Assembly: GCA_001465015.1 (NCBI GenBank)
Contig: LNEO01000163.1
Location: 1 to 33,798, forward strand
Reading direction: 5' to 3'
Origin: Deltaproteobacteria bacterium Ga0077539
Lineage (GTDB): Bacteria; Myxococcota_A; Polyangia; Polyangiales; Ga0077539
DNA length: 33,798 nucleotides
Below the pieces are notes generated by a model. It saw only the letters and a list, made by a program, of their open reading frames with translations, was not told where the DNA came from and searched no databases. The position numbers and the translations under genes are program-made. Every line of letters starts with the position of its first letter. Position 1 is the stretch's first letter. This document shows positions 28,144-33,798 of this stretch, piece by piece.

Positions 28144-29988
28144 TCACAGGGTCTGCATGAACGCGACGAGGTCCGAGAGCTGCGACTCGCTCAAGTGACT
28201 GGTGCGCCCGTGCCGATCGCCGCCGCCGCAACGCGTGTCGGTGAAGCGATCGAGCAGCGTCGGCGCACACCCGTCGTGCATGTACGGCGCGCGCCACGAG
28301 AGGCCGGTCAGCGCGGGGACCTGCAGGGCCATCCCTGTTCCGACGTCGACGGTTTGCGAGTTGGTGCCCAGTCGACCCGAGTGGCAACTCGAGCACGCCA
28401 CGGTCGAGTCGTGAAAGAGCGCCCGCCCGCGCTCGGCCTCGACGGTCATCGGCCGCAGCGCAAACGGCTTGGGAATCCGATCGATGAACCGGCCCAGCGC
28501 CGCCACCTGCGCCGACTGCAACACCGGCCCGCGCATCCGGGTGTTGAACGTGTCGCCCATGAGCTCGTTCATGTCGCGCAGCTCGCCGCCCCAGTGAAAG
28601 GGCTCGGTGCCGAGCAGTCCGCCGCGAAGCGCCTGCGTGCGACGGGTGCCCATGTCGGGCCCGAAGTTCCACGTGTGGCCGTCGTCGCCGCCCTCGGCGT
28701 GGCACGAGGCGCAGGCGATGCCGACACCACTATTCGAGTGAAAGATCTGGTGCCCCGTGTCCTCGCGGGTTTCGCCGGGCAGCGCGATCGTGCGACCCGA
28801 CTTCGCGAAGACCAGCGCCGCCGGCTCGCGGAGCTGCACGAGGACGTCGGAGCCGACCCACGCGCCTGCGGTCGCTTGTCCGGGCAGCGCTGTTCCCGTC
28901 GAAACACCTCGCGCGTCGAGGCAGTTTCGAGCGTTGGTCAGGTCGAGCGCCGTGGTATGCGAGAAGACCACTTGTTGACCGCCCGGAACGCGCGCGTCGC
29001 CCGGCGCGATCACGGCGATCTCTCCCGACGCAGACACCGCCACGTCGACGGCGAGCGTCGCGCGACCGACGCGCGCTCCCGCGACCGCCGTCATGCTCCC
29101 GGCGCTGATCTGCGTGAGCGCCGCTTGCGAGACGCTCCCGCGGCAGTTGGACGCGTTGTCGTAGTACTCCTGCGCGGCCGTCGGCAGCAGCGGCGCGGTG
29201 ATCGCGCGCTGGTGGAGCATCATGATGTCGCCGTTTTGCGTGATGGTCGTGCGCCAGGCGACGCGGCCGACCGAAAAGTTCTCTCGCGGCGTAAACGACT
29301 CGCCGTTGGGCAGGCGCACCGCGCGAAGGGGCTCGGTCAAGCGAGGCGGGCTGATCGTCCGAAGGACCGCTCCGTCCGCGCCGAGCACCAGCACCTCTGC
29401 CGTGCGAAAGCGCGTGACGCCGAGGGTTCCGTCGCGCAGAACGAACACGTCTCGCAGGTCGTCCTGGAGACGAACGCTGCGCGCGCGAGCGCCGGTCGTC
29501 GCGTCGAGCGACACGAGCTCGCCCGAGGCGCACGCGACATGAACGAGGTTGCCTGCTGGTTGATAGGCGACGCCCCGCGGCGCGGCGCAGGCTTGCCGGC
29601 GCTCGACGAGCGAAGCGTTGGCGACGTCGATCACCGCGAGCGACTGCGTGTTGCGCAGCGCGACGTGCGCGCGACCAGCGCCATCGAGCGCGACGCGGCC
29701 GGGCTCGTCGCCGACCTCGAGCTGCACCCTGCGCGCGGCTCCGCGAGCGATGTCGACGATCCACACTGCGTCTCGATCGGGGTCCGCGGCGACCGCGGTC
29801 GTCCCGTCCGAAGTGATCACCAGCGTCCCGCCAGAAATGGGGGGCGGAGGACGATCCGCGACGATCGTTCTGCCAAAAATCGGCCCGCCCGTCGGCGCTG
29901 GCGTCGTTCGACCAAAGGGCGCCGGCTCGACCGGTTGGCACGAAGCAGCGAGCAGCGCGAGCACACACAACGGACGATGAAGCGACAT
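28144..29988 (-). CDS. lipoprotein di-haem cytochrome c with beta-propeller N-terminus
   Basis: 614 residues. The ATG at 29988 follows GGAGGAGAG and begins a lipoprotein signal (LHRPLCVLALLAASC). Residues ~45-400 form repeated beta strands of a propeller (TAVAADPDRDAVWIVDIA, GRAHVALRNTQSLAVIDVA). The C-terminal third resembles di-haem cytochrome c peroxidase/MauG proteins: haem motif 1 CASCH (~426), motif 2 CSSCH (~532), APYMHDGCAPTLLDRF and LSDLVAFMQTL at the end. It probably transfers electrons at the outer envelope. Peroxidase activity is not proven; YncE-like propeller plus cytochrome fusions are also known. No redox partner is adjacent. Confidence 0.88.
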   Translation of the reverse strand: MSLHRPLCVLALLAASCQPVEPAPFGRTTPAPTGGPIFGRTIVADRPPPPISGGTLVITSDGTTAVAADPDRDAVWIVDIARGAARRVQLEVGDEPGRVALDGAGRAHVALRNTQSLAVIDVANASLVERRQACAAPRGVAYQPAGNLVHVACASGELVSLDATTGARARSVRLQDDLRDVFVLRDGTLGVTRFRTAEVLVLGADGAVLRTISPPRLTEPLRAVRLPNGESFTPRENFSVGRVAWRTTITQNGDIMMLHQRAITAPLLPTAAQEYYDNASNCRGSVSQAALTQISAGSMTAVAGARVGRATLAVDVAVSASGEIAVIAPGDARVPGGQQVVFSHTTALDLTNARNCLDARGVSTGTALPGQATAGAWVGSDVLVQLREPAALVFAKSGRTIALPGETREDTGHQIFHSNSGVGIACASCHAEGGDDGHTWNFGPDMGTRRTQALRGGLLGTEPFHWGGELRDMNELMGDTFNTRMRGPVLQSAQVAALGRFIDRIPKPFALRPMTVEAERGRALFHDSTVACSSCHSGRLGTNSQTVDVGTGMALQVPALTGLSWRAPYMHDGCAPTLLDRFTDTRCGGGDRHGRTSHLSESQLSDLVAFMQTL

Positions 29989-30113
29989 CGAGACTCTCCT
30001 CCCAGGCAAGCGGATGCAGAAGACTGCACCACACTGTGAACGAGAGCGCAAAGCCTGCGACCCCGATTCGCGCGACCGCTCGATTGGCAAGCAGACAAGC
30101 ATCGAGTCATCTC

Positions 30114-30160
30114 TTGGTAGAGATCCCGAGAACCTCCGCGCGTGTCGCCAACCGAAGGCG
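30114..30160 (+). repeat. degenerate solitary copy of the hairpin repeat
   Basis: The right half (30138-30160, 23 bases) is identical to array I copy 2 and includes GTGTCGCCAACCGA. The left part (TTGGTAGAGA, 30114-30123) keeps only the start of the left arm; the GACACGC stem strand is lost, so the inner stem can no longer form. It lies 21 bp beyond the stop of the GNAT-like gene, in the 193-bp gap 29989-30181. Confidence 0.8.
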
Positions 30161-30181
30161 ATGTTGCGGTCGTGGGACGGC

Positions 30182-31096
30182 TCAGGCCGCGTCCGCGTCC
30201 GCCGCGGTGGTCATGAGCTTCTTCGTCCAGAGGACGCCGTCGGCGCGCTTTCCGCTGGCGACGAGGTGCTTGGCGAGGAGCCCGGTCTTCTTGAAGCCTG
30301 CGCCGAGGAGCGCTGCGCCGAGAAGGGTGTCTTGCACGGGCGCGTAGGTGAACGCGCTCGCGACCTCGCGGCCCTTGAGCTCTTCGGTGATGCTCTGCAG
30401 CAGCGTGACCGTGAGTCGAGCGTCGCCTTCGGCGCTGGGCACCGTGCCGAGCTGCAGGTACGCGTTGCCGAAGCAGTCCTGAACCTCAGCGGCGACAAAC
30501 TGTTCGACGGCCTTCTTGGGGTCACGCGCGACCATGTGAACGCGCGTCCCCGTGCGGCCGAAGCAGTCGTCGAGGGGCGGCGGGGCGCCCTTCTTGCCCT
30601 TGAACGCGTTGCGCAGCGCGTCGAGCTGACGAATGTCCATCAGCTCGGTCTTGGCGCCGCGCATGGCCGCGAGGCTCTCTTTGAGCTTCTTGGCTTGATT
30701 GATCAGCTTCTCGGCGCGGACCGCGTCAGCGGCTGGCGCGACGAGGTTGCCCTCTTCGTCCACTTTGGGCGGCTGGTGCACGAGGTGCCCCATCACGTGG
30801 GCGTCCGAGCGCTTGTAGTAGCCCGGAATCGATCCTTCGCGCGCGTAGCCGGCCTTGGCCCACCCGGTGCTCTCTTCGCGCTCGACCAGCGTGTAGACGC
30901 GCTCGATCCCCTCGCGCACCGACAGCGCTTGGATGGCCGCTTGCTTGTGAGGAAAGTTTCCCGCGAGAAAATCCACGATCCGCGCGGATTTGTGCCGACG
31001 ATTCACCACCAGGCAGATGTAGACCTGGCTGTCACGGTGGTGAATCTCTTCGATGAGTGGCTTGTTGTTCGCGCCCTGCGCCGTACGGTCGGCCAT
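30182..31096 (-). CDS. GNAT acetyltransferase-like protein
   Basis: 304 residues from the ATG at 31096, preceded by AGAAGGG. The N-terminal ~110 residues read as a degenerate GNAT fold: QVYICLVVNRRHKSARIVDF, ERVYTLVEREESTGWAKAGY, REGSIPGYYKRSDAHVMG. The Gly-rich acetyl-CoA loop (R/QxxGxG/A) is not clear there. A charged helical middle (~130-170) with Lys/Asp follows. The C-terminal ~100 residues contain a second alpha/beta region ending in FKKTGLLAKHLVASGKRADGVLWTKKL, also typical of a GNAT C-terminus. This suggests a tandem or split GNAT; substrate unknown. The EGSIPGYYKRSD stretch recalls beta-lysine acetyltransferase-type proteins, but I do not assign that role. Confidence 0.7.
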   Translation of the reverse strand: MADRTAQGANNKPLIEEIHHRDSQVYICLVVNRRHKSARIVDFLAGNFPHKQAAIQALSVREGIERVYTLVEREESTGWAKAGYAREGSIPGYYKRSDAHVMGHLVHQPPKVDEEGNLVAPAADAVRAEKLINQAKKLKESLAAMRGAKTELMDIRQLDALRNAFKGKKGAPPPLDDCFGRTGTRVHMVARDPKKAVEQFVAAEVQDCFGNAYLQLGTVPSAEGDARLTVTLLQSITEELKGREVASAFTYAPVQDTLLGAALLGAGFKKTGLLAKHLVASGKRADGVLWTKKLMTTAADADAA

Positions 31097-31299
31097 GAAT
31101 CAACCCTTCTACTGATAGGCTGACAGACAATGTCCGGCTCTTGGTCGACCCAGCGCCCTCGGGCAGGTCTTCGAAAACCGGGGAGACCCGCAGGCCTCAC
31201 AAGCTTTTATGGTTTCGGGCTCCGGCGACGGGGCCCCCTCTCTCGGCGGCGCGCTTATACGCGCAGGGGGCAAGGAATGTCAAAGCCCGTCAAACAGAG

Positions 31300-31314
31300 C
31301 TAACCCTAGGGTAG
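31300..31314. promoter_or_regulatory. imperfect palindrome upstream of the thioredoxin gene
   Basis: CTAACCCTAGGGTAG is a near-palindrome centred on CCTAGG, 15 bp before the ATG at 31329, in the 232-bp divergent spacer 31097-31328. It could be a repressor site. No matching copy is seen elsewhere in the window, and no convincing promoter hexamers are paired with it. Confidence 0.3.
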
Positions 31315-31328
31315 CGGCAGTCATTCCC

Positions 31329-31952
31329 ATGAATACCGGTGGCGAAAATTCAACGATTCAGCGCGAGGGCGACGAATCGCCGGCGCCGAAGGGCGGGTCC
31401 GACGCGCCGACGGTGGAGCCGAACGCGAACAAACGAGCTTCGAACGACGAGCCGACCCGCGGAGCGAAGGTCCGTCGCGCGCTGATCGAGGTCTCTGTCG
31501 CGCTGCTCGTGATCGTGGGCATTCGTACCTTGCAGAGTCGCTCGCACGCCTCGGGACAAGCGCCGATCGTGCGAGGGGTGGCGCTCGACGGACGGGCGGT
31601 CGCGCTCGGCTCGGGCGGGGGGCCGAGGGTGCTGTGGTTCTTCGCGACCTGGTGTTCGGTGTGTCGCGCGAGCGATCACAATATCCGTCGATTCGCTGGC
31701 GATCCGTCGGTGGTGCTCGTCGCGAGCGAGTCCGGTGACGACGCGCGCGTCCGGGCGTTCGTCCGAGCGCAAGGGCTCGAGCAGAACATCGTCGTCAACG
31801 ATCCGGACGGGTCCATCGCGCGGCGGTACGGGGTTCGAAGCTTTCCGACGACGTTTACCGTGGATCGTCAGGGGCTGATTCGCGGGACCGACGTGGGCTA
31901 TACGACCGAGCTCGGGCTGCGCGCGCGACGATGGTGGGCCACAGTCCGGTGA
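31329..31952 (+). CDS. membrane-anchored thioredoxin-fold protein (TlpA/ScsD-like)
   Basis: 207 residues. The ATG at 31329 is preferred; an upstream start at 31209 would prepend 40 residues of unusual composition. A 50-residue charged N-terminus is followed by one membrane helix (LIEVSVALLVIVGIRTLQ, ~51-68). The thioredoxin domain carries the redox motif ATWCSVCRA (Cys ~109 and 112) and the cis-Pro loop RSFPTTFTVD. This is a periplasm-facing thiol-disulfide oxidoreductase. The WCSVCRASDHNI context resembles ScsD/protein disulfide oxidoreductases more than cytochrome c maturation CcmG. It converges on the next gene, with 4 bp between stops. Confidence 0.88.
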   Translation: MNTGGENSTIQREGDESPAPKGGSDAPTVEPNANKRASNDEPTRGAKVRRALIEVSVALLVIVGIRTLQSRSHASGQAPIVRGVALDGRAVALGSGGGPRVLWFFATWCSVCRASDHNIRRFAGDPSVVLVASESGDDARVRAFVRAQGLEQNIVVNDPDGSIARRYGVRSFPTTFTVDRQGLIRGTDVGYTTELGLRARRWWATVR

Positions 31953-31956
31953 GCGC

Positions 31957-33687
31957 TCAGCGCGAGCTCGCGGTGGCATCGTCGAGCTGTTGAGCGCAGT
32001 GAACGACGAGCGTTGTTCCCGTCCGGATCGTCGCTCGCCGCGTGTACGAGAGCCGGTGACGGCAGGTCGGATCGAGCCGGTCGAGCGAGCGATCGTAGTA
32101 CCAGCCTTCGCCGACGGGCGTCGTCGTTCGCAGCGGGAGCTCGACGGTCTGCGCGGGCGCCTGGGTGATTTCGCACACCTCGCGACCGGCTCCTTCTTCA
32201 CCGAGGAGCCACTGGGCGTCACGCGCCACCCGCGTCTGTGCCCGCGTGGGATCGCACTGTTGCCCCGAAGGCAAGACCGCGCGGATGACGCAGTCTGCGC
32301 GATCGAGCCCGTCTTCCCCACGGCGAACGAGCACGCCGCGAGCGAGGCATCGCTCTTCGCCGCGAGCCCACGCGATGGCCTCCAACGCGCGAAACGCGGG
32401 GGTGAAGTCGCTCTGGCAGATCGAGACGAGCGCTCCTCTGTTCTGGCACGGATGGCCGAAGCATCGAGGGCTCTGCTCGAAGCGACGCACGACCTCGATC
32501 AGCCTTCGCGAAGGAAGCGCCACGCTGCTGTCGCCGCTGCACCGCCGAGCAGGATCGAAGGCGACGCCCTCCCGGCGACACGCGGGGATCACGTGAGGGC
32601 AGTTGGGATCGGGCTCGTTGCGCATCGAAAACGGCCCGCCCCCGTCTGGCGCGTCTCCTGCGATCGCGCGTGTGAGATCTCGCGACGCGAACTCGTCTCG
32701 CACCGTCGCTGGCCCGAGAAGCGCGTCGTATTGCTCCCGGTGGACGCCCCGCGGAGCGCCTGCGATGGCGATGAAGGCGACGCGATACGGATGCCCGGGC
32801 TTCAGCGAATCGAAGCCGCGCGTCCAACGCGGCGACGCGCTGGCCGAAACGTAGCGATCGAGGTTCCACGTCGGGTCGTCGCGGGTCGTGATCGCGCGAT
32901 AGAATCGTTGGTCGGCCTCCGCGGGGCTTTCTCCGGGACGGAGCCTCAGCGCCGCGCGTCCATCAGTGCAGTCCGCGCCGATCGCGTTGGAGAATCCGGA
33001 GTCGTGCGCGCAGTCGCGGACCGAGTGATCTTCGCCGGTGGACACTGCGACGAGCGCGAGCAGCGCGTCCCTTCGGAGAAACCCAGCGTTTGGGGCGCCG
33101 CTTCCTTCAGGGTCCGCGGCGCCGTGCTCGACGAGCGCACGCCAGAGGGCCTCGAGCGGCTGAGAGTAGGGACAGCCAGTCGCGCCCACCGCCGCCGCAG
33201 CGCAGCGGGCGCGAGCCATGAACGTTCGCGCGCCCCGAAGGTCGAGCGGCGATTCGGGTGCGTCGTCGCAATGCGAAAGGTCCCCGCAAAACTCGAGAAA
33301 CTTCGGGATGGGCTCGCAGTCACGAGACGCCAGCCGTGAGGCAGCGGGGATCGTGGTGCTCCGCGACGAGGTGAGCGATTCAGGGGTTCTCGACAGCAGC
33401 GCGTTCGCGCCTCGATCGGTCTCGCACGCGGGGATGCCCGAGCCCGGCGCGCCGAGGTCCGCCGATACGAAGCCGACTCGCAACGATCCGATTGGCGGAA
33501 ACCGGCGAACATGATCGGGGTTGTTGGCGTCGCACGGGACCGCGGGACCGCCCCCCATAGGCGCCGAAAACTCCGTGGCTCGAGTAGAGAGTTTGCGCTG
33601 TGAATCGAGCGACAGAACGACGTTTGACATCGAGCCGCGAAGCGCGGGTGGGGGCTTCAGCACTGCGCCCACTGTCGTTCTGCTCAT
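31957..33687 (-). CDS. von Willebrand-like surface protein with a rearranged N-terminus
   Basis: 576 residues in the open frame from the ATG at 33687. From residue ~65 on it follows a family I know from myxobacteria: FPPIGSLRVGFVSADLGA, GIPACETDRGANALL, FLEFCGDLSHC, AVGATGCPYSQPLEALWRAL and FLRRDALLALVAVSTGEDHS. Those proteins usually start with a signal and a DxSGSM metal-binding motif. Here only GSMS survives (RGSMSNVVLSL, ~18); the preceding Asp-x-Ser is replaced by GAVLKPPPAL, which is encoded by a 29-bp direct repeat. No signal peptide is visible. The gene is therefore either a 5'-rearranged pseudogene or has lost its true start at a contig edge. Confidence 0.75.
   Translation of the reverse strand: MSRTTVGAVLKPPPALRGSMSNVVLSLDSQRKLSTRATEFSAPMGGGPAVPCDANNPDHVRRFPPIGSLRVGFVSADLGAPGSGIPACETDRGANALLSRTPESLTSSRSTTIPAASRLASRDCEPIPKFLEFCGDLSHCDDAPESPLDLRGARTFMARARCAAAAVGATGCPYSQPLEALWRALVEHGAADPEGSGAPNAGFLRRDALLALVAVSTGEDHSVRDCAHDSGFSNAIGADCTDGRAALRLRPGESPAEADQRFYRAITTRDDPTWNLDRYVSASASPRWTRGFDSLKPGHPYRVAFIAIAGAPRGVHREQYDALLGPATVRDEFASRDLTRAIAGDAPDGGGPFSMRNEPDPNCPHVIPACRREGVAFDPARRCSGDSSVALPSRRLIEVVRRFEQSPRCFGHPCQNRGALVSICQSDFTPAFRALEAIAWARGEERCLARGVLVRRGEDGLDRADCVIRAVLPSGQQCDPTRAQTRVARDAQWLLGEEGAGREVCEITQAPAQTVELPLRTTTPVGEGWYYDRSLDRLDPTCRHRLSYTRRATIRTGTTLVVHCAQQLDDATASSR
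33556..33625. repeat. left arm of a 70-bp inverted repeat
   Basis: Aligned with the reverse complement of 33729-33798, this 70-bp segment matches at 53 positions without gaps. Identity is complete over the outer 17 bp (CATAGGCGCCGAAAACT) and high over the inner 22 bp (20/22), with changes clustered in between. It covers the codons for NVVLSLDSQRKL to FSAPM of the von Willebrand-like gene. Confidence 0.9.
33641..33669. repeat. 29-bp direct repeat, copy 1
   Basis: Identical to 33700-33728, 59 bp away. Read on the minus strand it encodes GAVLKPPPAL near the start of the von Willebrand-like gene. Confidence 0.95.
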
Positions 33688-33699
33688 TCCGCGCGCGGC

Positions 33700-33728
33700 A
33701 GCGCGGGTGGGGGCTTCAGCACTGCGCC
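33700..33728. repeat. 29-bp direct repeat, copy 2
   Basis: Identical to 33641-33669. It ends exactly where the right inverted arm begins (33729). On the minus strand it can also read GAVLKPPPAL, but in a frame that soon meets a stop. Confidence 0.95.
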
Positions 33729-33798
33729 AAACGTCGTTTCGTCGCTCGATGTACTACTCTGACTCTCTGTTTCTGCCGTGAAGTTTTCGGCGCCTATG
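33729..33798. repeat. right arm of the 70-bp inverted repeat
   Basis: Plus-strand copy of the coding segment found on the minus strand at 33556-33625 (53 of 70 identical, no gaps). In the matching frame it contains a TGA stop, so it is not a functional gene start. It runs to the last base of the window and may continue. Confidence 0.9.

Overview
The window is a GC-rich, densely coded bacterial fragment. Taxonomy is inference, but several traits point to a member of the Myxococcota: two Ser/Thr protein kinases with extracytoplasmic C-terminal domains, an FHA-GAF-sigma54 activator, many lipoproteins with low-complexity Ser/Gly/Asp linkers, and a fragment of a von Willebrand-like surface protein family common in that phylum. 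Genes are cut at both ends. Position 1 lies inside an open coding frame and the last 250 bp hold a rearranged gene start, so this looks like a contig or a segment with arbitrary ends.

Layout. 1-1726 (+): the 3' end of a membrane/TPR protein and a secreted TPR/PEGA-like protein. 1730-2650 (-): an unrecognised membrane protein, divergent from a PfkB-family sugar kinase (2770-3678, +). 3783-4841 (+): a lipoprotein, followed by three copies of a hairpin-forming repeat (array I). 5079-6319 (-): a small PDZ protein and a cysteine synthase. 6352-8397 (+): a transmembrane Ser/Thr kinase. 8374-10776 (-): two lipoproteins. 10941-12782 (-): the FHA-GAF-AAA+ activator. 13024-13862 (+): two tiny Ser/Gly/Thr-rich lipoproteins flanking a terminator and four inverted copies of the same repeat (array II). 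13880-16812 (-): a PEGA-domain Ser/Thr kinase overlapping by 4 bp a membrane partner. 16966-18369 (+): a secreted protein of unknown role. 18385-21137 (-): a lipoprotein with an Asp/Val linker and Cys-rich tail, and a kelch-like lipoprotein. 21231-22472 (+): aminodeoxychorismate synthase component I. 22583-27013 (-): an F-type ATP synthase operon atpF'-atpF-atpH-atpA-atpG without atpD and atpC. 27257-29988 (-): a START/SRPBCC-like lipoprotein and a di-haem cytochrome with a beta-propeller-like N-terminus. 30182-31096 (-): a GNAT-like protein. 31329-31952 (+): a membrane-anchored thioredoxin. 31957-33687 (-): a von Willebrand-like protein whose 5' end sits in nested inverted and direct repeats.

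How it works together. Energy metabolism (ATP synthase), small-molecule biosynthesis (cysteine, folate precursor) and envelope signalling (kinases, FHA activator, PDZ, PEGA) are interspersed with many exported proteins. There is no phage, integrase, transposase, tRNA, rRNA or CRISPR in view. The most unusual elements are (1) a dispersed ~60 bp repeat family able to form a two-stem hairpin, in intergenic regions at three loci plus one possible fragment, with its spacers conserved as well, and (2) a pair of 70 bp inverted arms with an internal 29 bp direct repeat at the start of the last gene.
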